Origin: Planctomycetota bacterium
GTDB taxonomy: Bacteria > Planctomycetota > UBA1135 > GCA-002686595
DNA length: 64,000 bases
NCBI GenBank assembly: GCA_029259595.1
Contig: JAJDEW010000004.1
Coordinates: forward strand, 124,001-188,000
Reading direction: 5' to 3'
The notes beneath the pieces were generated by a model. It searched no databases. It saw only the letters and a program-made list of their open reading frames with translations, and was not told where the DNA came from. This document shows positions 38,914-48,289 of the stretch, one piece after another (position 1 is the stretch's first letter; each line of letters opens with the position of its first letter). Made by a program: the position numbers and the translations under genes.

Positions 38914-40155
38914 TTGGGCGGGGGGGGCCGGCGCTTCGTGGCCTTTTCGTTGCGCGCCCTCGGCGCCCTTGCGCTCTCCGCGCTGCCCATGGCGCACGAG
39001 ACTCCCCACGACCCTCCGCACGAATTCCGGGGGGCGCCTCGCGCGCACTCCGGCCTCGGACTCCAGGAACCCGCGCTCGCGCCCGATGGCCAGCGGGGGC
39101 TGGGGGTCCGCACGCCGCGCGCCGTGCTCTACGGGCTCTTTCGAAGCCCCTCCGAGGCCGACGAGCTTTGGCTCGCGAGCCTGCGCGAGGAGGCGAGCCG
39201 GCTGCGGGTCCTGGTCGAGACGACGGCGGGGCTCTACCAGGCGCGGGACTGGTTCGAGCTCCTGGACAAGAACGCGCCCCGCGAGCTCGACCTGTTGCAC
39301 GCGCTCCAGGTACGGCTGGAAGCGGCACCGCTCGAGTTCCTCCGGCGCGTGAAGGGCAAGGAGCGCATCCTCGCGGCCGAGCTTTTCCTCGACACCCGCT
39401 TTCGCGTGCGCCGCGACGTGTTGGTCGGCCACACCGCGGACCTCGCCACGGTCGAGGCCGGCCTCGCGGTGCTGGAGGCCGCGAGCGGGGGCTGGGTCGA
39501 GCTCTCGGAGACCGAGCTCCAGGGGATCGCGGCACGCGTCGACCTGGCGGCGGCCTTCGTGCGGGCGCGCAGCAAGGATCTCGCGGCGCTCCAGCAGGCC
39601 CCCGACGGAAGCTCCGAGGTCGAGCCGGCGCGACGGGATGCCCTGGTGGCGCTCGCGGGCAGCGCGTCCGGGGCCGCGCGCGAAACGGGCCTGGCGGCCG
39701 AGCGGACACGGGTCGCGGACGAGGCCGCGCGGATGCTCGCGTTGCTCTGGAGCCCGGCCCTCGAGCGCGAGGCGGCCGAGCTTCTACGCTGGCGGAGCGG
39801 GCGGGACGAGCTGGCGGCCCAGCTCGCGCGCGAGGTGGCCGTCTGGGATCCCGATGGGGAGGCGGCCGAGGAAGCCTCGGCCGAGGTGCGCGCCTTCAAG
39901 GACACGAGTCGGCGGCGGCAGGCGCTGGGGCGTGCGCGCGCCGGCCTGCAGGCGGATCCCTTGCATGCGGAGCTCGCCTATGCGGCGGGTGCCCTGGCGC
40001 GCTTCGTTTCGGATCGGCCGGAGCTCTACTCGCACTTCGACCGCTTTCTCGCGATCCGTGGAATCCGGGTGCACTCGAAGCGCGGCTACGACGGCAAGCG
40101 CAAGCTCACGCCGCGCGAGCAGGACGCACTGAACGTGATTCAGAGCGCGCGCTGA
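38914..40155 (+). CDS. Secreted alpha-helical protein of unknown function
   Basis: About 413 residues. A probable signal peptide (RRFVAFSLRALGALALSALPMA) is followed by a disordered region and then long Ala/Glu/Arg-rich helices from about residue 70 to the end, with coiled-coil character (LREEASRLRVLVETTAGLYQAR, EVRAFKDTSRRRQALGRARAGLQ). The C-terminus contains a short TPR-like segment (AELAYAAGALARFVSDRP) and ends RGYDGKRKLTPREQDALNVIQ. No family recognised. The start is uncertain: TTG 38914 was chosen because the Arg pair then heads the signal; GTG 38938 and ATG 38728 are alternatives. Its stop is 3 nt from the convergent thioredoxin gene. Confidence 0.62.
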   Translation: MGGGGRRFVAFSLRALGALALSALPMAHETPHDPPHEFRGAPRAHSGLGLQEPALAPDGQRGLGVRTPRAVLYGLFRSPSEADELWLASLREEASRLRVLVETTAGLYQARDWFELLDKNAPRELDLLHALQVRLEAAPLEFLRRVKGKERILAAELFLDTRFRVRRDVLVGHTADLATVEAGLAVLEAASGGWVELSETELQGIAARVDLAAAFVRARSKDLAALQQAPDGSSEVEPARRDALVALAGSASGAARETGLAAERTRVADEAARMLALLWSPALEREAAELLRWRSGRDELAAQLAREVAVWDPDGEAAEEASAEVRAFKDTSRRRQALGRARAGLQADPLHAELAYAAGALARFVSDRPELYSHFDRFLAIRGIRVHSKRGYDGKRKLTPREQDALNVIQSAR

Positions 40156-40158
40156 GCG

Positions 40159-41289
40159 TCACTTCTTGGCGCTCTCGCTGAACTCGGCGAGCCGGTTCTT
40201 CCACTCGGGATTGGCCGGTTGCAGCTCGATGCAGCGGCGTACGGAGGCGACCGCTTCCCCCGTGCGTCCCAGGGCGTAGAGGCAGCAGGCCAGCGTGTCG
40301 ACGACGTTCGCGTCGTTCTCGTTGGCGGCGACCGTGCGGCGCGCGACTTCGAGGGCGAACTCGAGGTCCTCGCGCCCGACCGTTGCGCGCTCTTCGTACA
40401 GCCGCCAGGCGATGTTGTTGCCAATCAGGGAGACGCGATCCGGAGGGGTCACGTCCCAGAGCTTGCGCGCGGCGGCCGCCCACTTGGCCCGATGTTCGGC
40501 GGCGCCCTTCGCGCTCTTCTCGACCTTCGACAAGTGCCCTTCGATCTTCCACGCGGCGTACCAGCCGGAGAACAGGATCTCCGGTCGCGTCTCCGCCTCC
40601 AGGAACGTGTAGAGCTCGCGCGGGTTCAGGTCCTGGTAGAGGTCCTGGATGAGGCGGTCGAGTCGGATGCGTCGTGCGGCGGAGGAGTGTCCCTCGGGAT
40701 CACGTCGCAGGATCTCGTCGAGCTCTTGCTGGGCGCGTTCCGTCTCGCCGAGCTTCTCGAGTCGCTTCGCCAGCTCGTAGCGTGCGTCGAAGTCGTTCGG
40801 CTCTTTCGCGAGCCGGGCCGCGAGACCGCTCAAGGTCCCTTCGTTGCGCTCGATGCGCTCGAGCTCGCGGAGGAAGTCGCTCGTGCCGTGAAAGCCCTTG
40901 AGCACGTCGCGCGTTTCACCGTCGGGCTCGAGGAAGACGAGCATCGGAATCTGGCGCACGCGAAAGCGCTGCGCAATGTTCTTGCCGGCGGCGTCGTCGA
41001 CGTCGACCGAGTAGCACACGAAGTTCTCGAGCGCACTGGCGACAGCGGAGTCGTGCAAGGTCTCCTTGCTGAAGAGCTTGCACGGGCCGCACCACTCTGC
41101 CCAGAAGTCGATGAAGACGGGCTTCTTGCTCCGCTTCGCCTCGGCCAGAAGCTCGTCCCAGGTGCCCTGGAACCATGCGACGGGTGAGTCGTCGCAGCAG
41201 AGCGTCAGATCGTCTTCGTACCTGCTGGTCGGAGCGGCTTGGCTCGTGAACGTGCAGAGGGCGGACGAGAAGATGAGGGTGAGGAGCAT
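40159..41289 (-). CDS. Secreted thioredoxin-like protein with TPR region
   Basis: A 376-residue protein with a signal peptide (MLLTLIFSSALCTFTSQA), a thioredoxin domain with KKPVFIDFWAEWCGPCKLFSKETL (active-site Cys67 and Cys70) and cis-Pro segment RQIPMLVF, and then a TPR-like helical array (about 165-376). The array includes FDARYELAKRLEKLGETERAQQELDEIL and VVDTLACCLYALGRTGEAVASVRRCIELQP. This resembles the DsbD-gamma/YbbN style of thioredoxin-fold plus TPR. It probably reduces or holds envelope proteins, perhaps cytochromes; a cytochrome c lipoprotein is encoded just across the divergent region. Two extra Cys (CC at 31-32) precede the domain. Confidence 0.87.
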   Translation of the reverse strand: MLLTLIFSSALCTFTSQAAPTSRYEDDLTLCCDDSPVAWFQGTWDELLAEAKRSKKPVFIDFWAEWCGPCKLFSKETLHDSAVASALENFVCYSVDVDDAAGKNIAQRFRVRQIPMLVFLEPDGETRDVLKGFHGTSDFLRELERIERNEGTLSGLAARLAKEPNDFDARYELAKRLEKLGETERAQQELDEILRRDPEGHSSAARRIRLDRLIQDLYQDLNPRELYTFLEAETRPEILFSGWYAAWKIEGHLSKVEKSAKGAAEHRAKWAAAARKLWDVTPPDRVSLIGNNIAWRLYEERATVGREDLEFALEVARRTVAANENDANVVDTLACCLYALGRTGEAVASVRRCIELQPANPEWKNRLAEFSESAKK

Positions 41290-41531
41290 GTCCGACGTGG
41301 GGCAGGGGAATCGGAGCGCCGCTGCGGTCGCGGGGCCTCGAGGGGTGCAATTCTCGTGGAGTGGTGGAGAGGCTACGGGGAATCGTAGGACGAGCATCGG
41401 AGCTTGTCAGGACATGCCGTGAGGGGCCCTCCGGTCTCTTGCAGGAACCGAACACCTCGCGCGGGATCGAAGCTGCCCCTTTCCGTCCCTCGGAGGGAAT
41501 CCGTACCATTCCGGGCCAGAACGACGGCCTC

Positions 41532-41557
41532 GAGGCGAACGGGAGTCCGTTCGCCTC
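41532..41557 (+). promoter_or_regulatory. Leader hairpin before the aminotransferase gene
   Basis: GAGGCGAACGG (41532-41542) and CCGTTCGCCTC (41547-41557) form a perfect 11-bp stem with a GAGT loop, ending 15 nt before the ATG at 41573. A T5 run follows after 7 nt. It may be an attenuator or a translational control element. No known riboswitch class was recognised in the 283-bp divergent region. Confidence 0.5.
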
Positions 41558-41572
41558 CATCCCTCTTTTTCA

Positions 41573-42805
41573 ATGCCCGAACCGACCCGCCTGATCCAAG
41601 CGAGCGCCGCCCGCGGTGGCGACGATCCGATCTTCGCCCTTCACGCGGAGGCCATGGCCCGGCGCGCGCAGGGCGAAGACGTCCTGAATTCGACGCTCGG
41701 CGCGCTGATGAACGACGACGGGACGCTCGCGATCCTGCCGTCCGTTTACGAAGCGATCCGCCAGGTTCCGCCGGATCTCGCCGCGGCCTATGCACCGATT
41801 TCCGGGCCGCAACGCTTTCTCGATGCGGTCGTCGAGGATCTCTTCGAGAGTGCGGAGTGGCGCGGCGCCGCGGTGGCAGCGGCGACACCCGGTGGTACCG
41901 GCGCCTGCCATCATGCGATCGTCAACTTCCTCGAGCCCGGCCAGAAGCTCCTGACGTCGAACTACTTCTGGGGGCCCTACCGGATCATCGCCGAGCACAC
42001 GCGGCGCGGCCTGGCGACGTTTCCGATGTTCGCCGCCGACGGCAGCTTCGGGACAGAGGCTCTCGAACGCGAGATGAGCGCGTTGATGAAGTCGCAGGGG
42101 CGCGTGCTGCTCGTGCTCAACTCGCCTTGCCACAACCCGACGGGCTACTCGCTCGATGACGAGGACTGGGGTCGGCTGACGGAGGTTCTGCTCTCCGTGG
42201 CGAAGAAGGGGCCGGTGGCGATCCTGTTCGACTTCGCGTACGCGAAGTTCGCGCGGCCCGAGTCGTTGCGCTGGCACAAGCATCTCGGCCAGCTCTTCGG
42301 ACACGTCACGATCCTCTTCGCCTGGACGGCTTCGAAGGCCTTCGCCCAGTACGGCTCACGCGTCGGAGCGTGCGTCGCGCTCGAGCCCGACCCCGAGGAG
42401 CGTACGCGCATCAAGAACGCCCTCGGCTACTCGTGCCGCGGCACGTGGTCGAACTGCAACCACCTGGGCATGTTGGCCGTTGCCGAACTGCTCGTGGATC
42501 CCGCCCTGCGCGCGCGCTCGGAAGCGGAACGCGCGGAGTTGATCGGGCTCCTGCACCGACGCGTCGAGGCCTTCAACGACGCGGCGGGCAGCGAAGGGCT
42601 GTCCTATCCGCGCTACGAGGGCGGCTTCTTCGTCGCGGTCTTCACGCCCGATCCCGCGTGCACGGCGGACTCGATGAAGGCGGACGGCGTCTTTGTCGTT
42701 CCGCTCTCCGGCGCCGTGCGCATCGCGGTCTGCAGCACGCCACAGAGGGACGTCGCGCGGCTCGTGACGGCGCTCGCGAAGGGCGTGCGCAAGGCGGGCG
42801 GATGA
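41573..42805 (+). CDS. Class I aminotransferase (aromatic/aspartate type)
   Basis: A 410-residue fold-type I PLP enzyme. Markers are AATPGGTGACHHAIVNFL (cofactor phosphate region), SPCHNPTGYSL (183-193), ILFDFAYAKFA (Asp that contacts the pyridine N) and WTASKAFAQYGSRVGA with PLP-binding Lys255. The CHNPTG motif and GGTG lead are typical of the TyrB/aspartate aminotransferase branch, so amino-group exchange between an aromatic or acidic amino acid and 2-oxoglutarate is the best guess. It heads a packed set of four genes; its stop overlaps the cytochrome start (ATGA). Confidence 0.9.
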   Translation: MPEPTRLIQASAARGGDDPIFALHAEAMARRAQGEDVLNSTLGALMNDDGTLAILPSVYEAIRQVPPDLAAAYAPISGPQRFLDAVVEDLFESAEWRGAAVAAATPGGTGACHHAIVNFLEPGQKLLTSNYFWGPYRIIAEHTRRGLATFPMFAADGSFGTEALEREMSALMKSQGRVLLVLNSPCHNPTGYSLDDEDWGRLTEVLLSVAKKGPVAILFDFAYAKFARPESLRWHKHLGQLFGHVTILFAWTASKAFAQYGSRVGACVALEPDPEERTRIKNALGYSCRGTWSNCNHLGMLAVAELLVDPALRARSEAERAELIGLLHRRVEAFNDAAGSEGLSYPRYEGGFFVAVFTPDPACTADSMKADGVFVVPLSGAVRIAVCSTPQRDVARLVTALAKGVRKAGG

Positions 42806-43179
42806 GGCCACACGCACTCGCTCTCTCGCGCTTCGCCGGAGGCCTCGCGCTCGTCCTGGCGCTCGTGTTGGCGGCCTGTTCCCTGCGACGGGATCCTCCG
42901 CCCGGGGCCAATGGTCAGGAGATCTACGCCTACCAGAACTGCCACAACTGCCACGGGCGTCTGGGCGAGGGCAGCTCGCTCGGCCCTCCGCTGCGCAACC
43001 TGGCGCAGATCTGGAAGCTCGACGATCTGACGGACTACCTCGCCGATCCGCGGGGTTGGATCGAGCGCGTGCCGCGTCTGAAGAAGCTGGACGAGCACTT
43101 CTCGGGCAACATGGGCTCCTACGCCAACCTGGATCGCGAGCAGCGCAGGGTCCTGGCAGCCTGGCTGCTCGAGCTCTGA
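42802..43179 (+). CDS. Lipid-anchored c-type cytochrome
   Basis: A 125-residue class I cytochrome c with a lipoprotein signal (LALVLALVLAACS, Cys26), the heme-binding motif NCHNCH (Cys47, Cys50, His51) in QEIYAYQNCHNCHGRLGEG, and a likely axial Met104 in FSGNMGSYANL. The C-terminal helix REQRRVLAAWLLEL is typical of the small mono-heme fold. It should be an electron carrier anchored outside the cytoplasmic membrane. Coupling to two PLP enzymes rather than to respiratory genes is unusual. Confidence 0.92.
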   Translation: MRPHALALSRFAGGLALVLALVLAACSLRRDPPPGANGQEIYAYQNCHNCHGRLGEGSSLGPPLRNLAQIWKLDDLTDYLADPRGWIERVPRLKKLDEHFSGNMGSYANLDREQRRVLAAWLLEL

Positions 43180-43189
43180 GCGGCTCGCC

Positions 43190-44380
43190 GTGAAAGCGCG
43201 GCTACGACTCGACCTCGGGTGGGGGGATCTGCTCTGGGCCCTGGGGGCGGTCGCGCTGGCCCACGGCCCCGCTCGGCGCATGCAGCGGATCGAGGCGCGT
43301 TGGCCCGCGACCCGGGCGCTGTGCACGCTGTCCGCCCGCAGCGCCCTCGACCTCGCGCTCGCCGCGCAAGCGTGGCCCGCGGGCAGCGAGGTCGTGACGA
43401 GCGCCATCACGATTCCCGATACGGCGCGGATCCTCGCGGCGCACGGCCTCGTGTGCGTGCCCGTCGACGTGTCCCCGGGGAGCTTGGCACCCACGCGTGC
43501 GGCGCTCGAAGCGGCGCGGACCGAGCGAACGCGTGCCGTGCTCGTGGCGCACCTGTTCGGAGCCACGATCGACCTCGCGCCGGCGGCGAGCTTCGCCGAG
43601 GAGCACGGCCTCTTCTTGATCGAGGACGCGGCCCAAGCCTTCGGGCAGATCGAGACCGAGCCGGGACGGCCGGGGTGCGCGCGCAGTGACCTCGTCCTGT
43701 ACAGCTTCGGCACGATCAAGACGGCGACGGCGCTCGGAGGCTCGGTCGCCTTCGTCCGCTCGCCTTCGCTACACGCGGAGATGCTGCGCTTGCGCGACCT
43801 GCAGCCGAGCGCGTCGCGCCTGGGCCGGCTGCGCCGTGTTCTCGTTGCAGCGGGTTTGCACGCGCTGTCGGCGCCCGTGCCTTACGGATGGTTGCACCGG
43901 ATCGGTCACACGCTCGGTGTCGACATCGAGACACGCTTGCGAGGCAGTGTTCGGGGATTCGCCGGAGAGGACCTCCTGCGCGCGATTCGCCGGTGCCCGT
44001 CGGCCGCGCTCCTCGCGCTGCTCGAGCGGCGCCTCCGCCAGAATCACGGGGCGCGGCTCGCGCGTCGGGCGGCGGCCGCGGCGGCCTTGGCACGCGAGCT
44101 CGACGGAAGTGTCGAGGTGCCCGGAGAAGCGGTCGTACTCCACACCTATTGGGTGTTTCCGGTCCTGTCGCGCGCCCCAGGAGGGACCGTGGCGGCTCTG
44201 CGTGCGGCGGGCATCGACGCCTCGTCGCGCTCGAGTCTCGTCGCGCTCGGCGAGGTGGGTTCGTGTCCCGAAGCCCATGATCTGCTCGCGCGCATCGTCT
44301 ATCTTCCCACGGTCGAGAGTTTGGACGCGAACGAGCGTCGCGAGATCGCGGCCCTCCTTTCTACGGGAACCATGACGTGA
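43190..44380 (+). CDS. DegT/DnrJ/EryC1/StrS-type PLP enzyme
   Basis: A 396-residue member of the sugar-aminotransferase family: ALCTLSARSALDLALAA, VVTSAITIPDTARILAAHG, VLVAHLFGATIDL, LIEDAAQAFGQ (Asp contacting PLP) and LYSFGTIKTATALGGSVA with the PLP-binding Lys. The family aminates keto-sugars for surface polysaccharides or antibiotics. The first 30 residues are atypical, and the SxHKT motif reads TIKT. No glycosyltransferases or nucleotide-sugar genes are nearby, so the substrate is open. Start is a GTG 10 nt after the cytochrome stop; the stop overlaps the next gene by 4 nt. Confidence 0.87.
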   Translation: MKARLRLDLGWGDLLWALGAVALAHGPARRMQRIEARWPATRALCTLSARSALDLALAAQAWPAGSEVVTSAITIPDTARILAAHGLVCVPVDVSPGSLAPTRAALEAARTERTRAVLVAHLFGATIDLAPAASFAEEHGLFLIEDAAQAFGQIETEPGRPGCARSDLVLYSFGTIKTATALGGSVAFVRSPSLHAEMLRLRDLQPSASRLGRLRRVLVAAGLHALSAPVPYGWLHRIGHTLGVDIETRLRGSVRGFAGEDLLRAIRRCPSAALLALLERRLRQNHGARLARRAAAAAALARELDGSVEVPGEAVVLHTYWVFPVLSRAPGGTVAALRAAGIDASSRSSLVALGEVGSCPEAHDLLARIVYLPTVESLDANERREIAALLSTGTMT

Positions 44381-45570
44381 AGCCTGTCCAGGCGGTCTGC
44401 TGCTGCGCGCTGGCGCTCCTCGTGGCGTGCCATTCCGCGAGCTCGTTCGATCCGGACGACTGGGCCTACGACGTCAGCGTGAACTTGCTCGAGCTCAGCT
44501 TCTTTCCGGTCTGGGCCTCCGAGCCGGGAGGGGAGGGTGTCACGGTCGTCGAGCAGACGGGACTCGTGTTCGACGAGGGCGACGGACTGGACATCTGGGC
44601 CGCGGACGCCGAGACGGCAGCGGACGTGCGGGCGTGGGTGTCCGAGGCGTGTGACGTCGCGCTCGAGTTGCTCGCCCTCGAGCACTTTCCTCTCACGATC
44701 GTCTGCTTCGACGAGTTGCCTACGGAGACGTCTCCGGCCCTCGCCGACCACGCGCGCGGTCGCTCCGGGTACGTGATCGCGTGGCCGTCGAGTCGCTTCA
44801 TCGACGACTGGTTCTGGAAGAGCTTCGACGCTTCGCTCGTCAGCCTGGGCCTGAGTGAAGAGGAGCGTGCAGCGACGCTCGCTTACTCACAGGGCACGAA
44901 CCCCCACTACTATCCCGCGCTCCTGTTCGAGGGCTCGATGCGCGCGCTCGTCCGCCACGAGATCGGCCACCTGGCCGTGGACTGCTTGCTACAGGGCGAG
45001 CGCAAGCCGAGCGTGTTCTTCGGCAACCCCTACGCGACACGTCTCGACGACTGGATCGACGAGATGGTCGCGACCCTGTTCGAGACGCCAGAGCTGGGGG
45101 AGATGCGGCTCGCGGACCTCGGCAATCTGCGCGGACACGCGCTGTCGCTGCCCGAATTCTTCGCGTCCTCGCATCCCGACGCGCAGGACCCGAGCGAGAC
45201 CGTCCCGCCCGGTCCTCACGATTGGTTCGGCGGACGGCTCAACCTGTCCGTCACGCGGAGGCTGAAGGCTGCGCCCGAGGCGGTCGAGGAAAGTCCGCGG
45301 CAAGCGGCCACCGCGGCTGTCGACGAGGAGGAACTCACGCCCATCGAAAGTGACTTGCTCTGGTATGCGCAATGCCGGGTCTTCGGGGAGTTCCTGCTCG
45401 AATTCGGTGGCCCGCAACTCTTGCGCGCGGTCATCGAGGACGCGGACGAAGGGACGGACGTCGCCACGACGCTGGGCGCGCTCGACCCGCCGCGCGACGT
45501 CGCGCAGCTCGAGGAACTCTGGCACGTCTGGCTCGACGAGCGCTGCAAAGCGACGGAAGACGAGCGCTGA
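44377..45570 (+). CDS. Lipoprotein with HExxH zinc-protease motif
   Basis: A 397-residue protein whose N-terminus (VCCCALALLVAC, Cys18) looks like a lipoprotein signal. Residues 190-232 contain ALVRHEIGHLAVD (His194, Glu195, His198) and DDWIDEMVATLFE (Glu229), a gluzincin-like zinc site. No family is recognised. The region between the anchor and the protease motif has alpha/beta character and contains FPLTIVCFDELPTE. The start GTG overlaps the DegT stop (GTGA). Together with the three genes before it, it forms a continuous plus-strand cluster. Confidence 0.75.
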   Translation: MKPVQAVCCCALALLVACHSASSFDPDDWAYDVSVNLLELSFFPVWASEPGGEGVTVVEQTGLVFDEGDGLDIWAADAETAADVRAWVSEACDVALELLALEHFPLTIVCFDELPTETSPALADHARGRSGYVIAWPSSRFIDDWFWKSFDASLVSLGLSEEERAATLAYSQGTNPHYYPALLFEGSMRALVRHEIGHLAVDCLLQGERKPSVFFGNPYATRLDDWIDEMVATLFETPELGEMRLADLGNLRGHALSLPEFFASSHPDAQDPSETVPPGPHDWFGGRLNLSVTRRLKAAPEAVEESPRQAATAAVDEEELTPIESDLLWYAQCRVFGEFLLEFGGPQLLRAVIEDADEGTDVATTLGALDPPRDVAQLEELWHVWLDERCKATEDER

Positions 45571-45587
45571 CCGAGCGCAAGCTCCCG

Positions 45588-47120
45588 TCAGCGCTCTTGG
45601 CTGCGTCGGGCGAGCCAGCGGTTGGCGCCGAGGAGGAGGCCGCAGGCGACACTGATCTGGAGGACCACCGTCCCGATCGAGTAGCGCCGGAAGGGGTCGA
45701 AGGGGGATTCTTGGTCGTAGCCCCAGGACTGGTACAGCCACCAGCCGAAGAGGACGAGCGCCTGCAGGGGAACGAGGAACCCGATCGTGACGTCCCACCA
45801 GCGACCGATGTGCATCTTCGAGTTCGCGTGGTTCAGCTGCTCTTCGCGGAAGCGCCGCAACCCGTAGCGCCAGACGCCGACCGCGAGGAAGAGCCCCGTA
45901 GGCATCAAGGCCACGGCCCACACGAAGTCCTGGTTCTCGAGAAAGGGCATGTAGAGCGCCGACGGCATGCCGATCAAGAAGGCCCCGATGGCCACGCAAC
46001 TGACGGAGCGTTGCCGCGTCAAGCCGAGGTCGGTCAGGCTGCGCGTCGCGAGCTCGATCATCGAGACGAGGCTGGTGAAGGCGGCGAAGGCCAAGGCCAG
46101 GAAGAAGAAGATCATCGCTGGCCGGCCGAAGGGCATGCGCCCGAAGAGCTGCGGCATCCAAACGAAGGTCAGCCCGACGTTGTCCTGGCGGATGACCTCT
46201 TCGCGGACCAAGTCGGTCGAGAGCGGCCGGCCCGCTTCGATCGCCTGCTCGAGGCCCGGATAGTTCGCCAGCGCGGCGGGGTTCGCTCCCAGCTCGGCCG
46301 CGAGGCCGGGAACGATGGAGAACAGCGTGCAGAGCACCATGACCCCCGCGCAGAGCGAGATCGCGTTGTTGGCCGCGGGCAGGATGAACGCGTTCTGGGC
46401 CGTGTCCTCGCGTTCCGGGAGGTAAGCGGCGTAGCAGAGCACGAGTCCCCAGCCGGCACCGGTGTCCCAGGCGTTCTGCGTCAAGGCCTCGATCCAGATG
46501 CGGGGTTCAGCCAGTCGGCTGACGTCGACCGAGAACAGGAAGGACAGGCCGTCGCCGGCTCCGGGCAGGAAGAGCGCGCGCACGGTCAGGACGAGAACGA
46601 GCACCAGCAAGGCCGGCATCAGAATCTTGGCCACGCGCTCGATCGAGCGCACGCCCCGCGCGACGACGAGACACGCGCCACCGATGACGATGGCGTGGGT
46701 CACGAGCGGCATGCGCGAGGCCGTGTAGGTGCTCCATGCGCTCCCGGGCACGCTCTCGGGCAGCACTCCCCGCACGGCGAGGCCCACGTAGTGCACGGTC
46801 CACCCGGCGACGACCGAGTAGTAGCACAGGATCCCGGTCGTCACGACGACGAGAAAGGCGCCCATCCAGGCGCAGCGCGGGCCGGCCAGACCGACGAAGG
46901 CTCGCACAGGGCCACGCCGGAATTTGCGACCGAGGCCGAACTCGAGCAGGATCAGCGGGATCGACCAGAGGAACAGGAACACGAACCAGGCGACGAGAAA
47001 CTCACCGCCTCCGTTCTGCCCGGCGATTCGTGGGAAACGCCAGATGTTGCCCGTCCCGACCGCCATGCCGAGCATGGCGAGCATCATCCCCGTGCGGGAT
47101 CCGAAGGTCTCGGGCCTCAT
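45588..47120 (-). CDS. Sodium-dependent transporter, SLC6/NSS family
   Basis: A 510-residue inner-membrane symporter with the NSS signature at the first helix, [40 protein letters not shown] (sodium site and unwound TM1), and [17 protein letters not shown] in TM6-like position, then [14 protein letters not shown]. About 12 helices are seen. These carriers import amino acids with sodium. Its ATG overlaps the stop of the hydroxyproline dehydratase gene (ATGA), so the natural substrate is probably hydroxyproline or proline; this is inference from context. The Trp/Pro-rich C-terminus has an extra helix. Confidence 0.92.
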   Translation of the reverse strand: MRPETFGSRTGMMLAMLGMAVGTGNIWRFPRIAGQNGGGEFLVAWFVFLFLWSIPLILLEFGLGRKFRRGPVRAFVGLAGPRCAWMGAFLVVVTTGILCYYSVVAGWTVHYVGLAVRGVLPESVPGSAWSTYTASRMPLVTHAIVIGGACLVVARGVRSIERVAKILMPALLVLVLVLTVRALFLPGAGDGLSFLFSVDVSRLAEPRIWIEALTQNAWDTGAGWGLVLCYAAYLPEREDTAQNAFILPAANNAISLCAGVMVLCTLFSIVPGLAAELGANPAALANYPGLEQAIEAGRPLSTDLVREEVIRQDNVGLTFVWMPQLFGRMPFGRPAMIFFFLALAFAAFTSLVSMIELATRSLTDLGLTRQRSVSCVAIGAFLIGMPSALYMPFLENQDFVWAVALMPTGLFLAVGVWRYGLRRFREEQLNHANSKMHIGRWWDVTIGFLVPLQALVLFGWWLYQSWGYDQESPFDPFRRYSIGTVVLQISVACGLLLGANRWLARRSQER

Positions 47121-48226
47121 GCGAGGCTCGCGGCGAAGACGGGCTCGCCCAGGACATCGAGGCGCGGCTCGATCCCGAGTCCCGGCTGGTCGGAGGCGCT
47201 CAGACGACCGCGCACGCGCTGGGGCGCACCCTCGGCGGTGGACACGGTGACGTAGCTGTTGAAGTCCGTCGCCGTGAACAGGTGCGAAGGCGGCGTGCCG
47301 TGGGCGAGGTGGGCGATGGCCGCCGTGACGACGTCACCACCCCACGTGTCCTCGATCGTCATCGCGATCCCGGCTTCGACGCAGAGCTCGCGCGCCCGTC
47401 GCGCCTTGGTCAAGCCACCGAACTTCGAGATCTTGATGTTGACGACGTCCATCGCGCGGTCGGCCAGCGCGCGCATGAGGGACGGCAAGCCGTCGATGCA
47501 TTCGTCGAGCACGAACGGATGGTCGGTGTTGCGACGGATCGAGAGGCACTCCTCGTAGCTCTCGCACGGTTGTTCGATGTAGACGTCGACGTCGCGTACG
47601 CCGCGCACGACTCGCAACGCTTCGTGTGGAAGCCAGCCGGTGTTGGCGTCGGCCACGAGGACGTCACCGTCTTCCAGAGCCTCGCGGACGGCGTGGATGC
47701 GCGCGATGTCGGTCTCCGGATCGGCCCCGACCTTGAGCTGGAAGCGTCGGTAGCCTTCGGCGCGATAGCCGGCGACGTTGGCGGCCATGCGTTCGGGCGT
47801 GTCCTGTGAGATCGCGCGGTACAGCACGAAGTCGTCTCCGAAGCGCCCACCCAGGAGCTCGGCCACCGGCTGGCCGGTCAGCTTGCCGAAGATGTCCCAG
47901 ACGGCCATGTCCAGGGCGGACTTCACGTAGGCGTGCCCCTTCAGCGCTGCGTCCATGCGTGCTTGCAGGACGTTGATGCGCGTCGGGTCGGCGCCCAGAA
48001 CGTGTCGAGCGAGCTCCTTCAGCCCGGTCCGGGCGCCCTCGGCATAGGACGGCAAGTAGAAGGGGCCGAGCGGGCAGACCTCGCCCCAGCCGGCCACGCC
48101 CGCGTCCGTATCGACGCGCACCAACGTGCTGTCGAAGACGTCGACCGCCTTGCCCCCCGACCACTTGTAGCTGCCCTCGTGCAAGGGCAGCTCGACCCGG
48201 TACAGCGTGATGGCGGTGATGCGCAT
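47117..48226 (-). CDS. Enolase-superfamily dehydratase, likely cis-3-hydroxy-L-proline dehydratase
   Basis: A 369-residue enzyme of the muconate-lactonizing/mandelate-racemase group. The capping domain starts [15 protein letters not shown]. The barrel shows Lys165 in RFQLKVGAD, metal ligands Asp193 (VADANTGW), Glu218 ([11 protein letters not shown]) and Asp241 (LDECIDG), and Lys265/Lys268 in NIKISKFGG. The KxK motif of relatives reads QLK. An enolase-superfamily cis-3-hydroxyproline dehydratase found beside OCD- and proline-racemase-family genes has been described, and the same three families occur here. It would convert cis-3-hydroxy-L-proline to 1-pyrroline-2-carboxylate. Other acid-sugar or dipeptide substrates are possible on sequence alone. 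Confidence 0.87.
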   Translation of the reverse strand: MRITAITLYRVELPLHEGSYKWSGGKAVDVFDSTLVRVDTDAGVAGWGEVCPLGPFYLPSYAEGARTGLKELARHVLGADPTRINVLQARMDAALKGHAYVKSALDMAVWDIFGKLTGQPVAELLGGRFGDDFVLYRAISQDTPERMAANVAGYRAEGYRRFQLKVGADPETDIARIHAVREALEDGDVLVADANTGWLPHEALRVVRGVRDVDVYIEQPCESYEECLSIRRNTDHPFVLDECIDGLPSLMRALADRAMDVVNIKISKFGGLTKARRARELCVEAGIAMTIEDTWGGDVVTAAIAHLAHGTPPSHLFTATDFNSYVTVSTAEGAPQRVRGRLSASDQPGLGIEPRLDVLGEPVFAASLA

Positions 48227-48251
48227 CGGCGCAGGATAAGGGGCCGTGTCA

Positions 48252-48279
48252 CTTGGAGCCAGGTGCGACGAACTCCAAG
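48252..48279. promoter_or_regulatory. Inverted repeat in the divergent hydroxyproline promoter region
   Basis: CTTGGAG (48252-48258) and CTCCAAG (48273-48279) form a perfect 7-bp inverted repeat with a 14-bp spacer, in the 63-bp region between the divergent dehydratase and reductase genes. It could be an operator controlling both directions, though no regulator gene is adjacent. Confidence 0.4.
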
Positions 48280-48289
48280 ATGGGCGACC

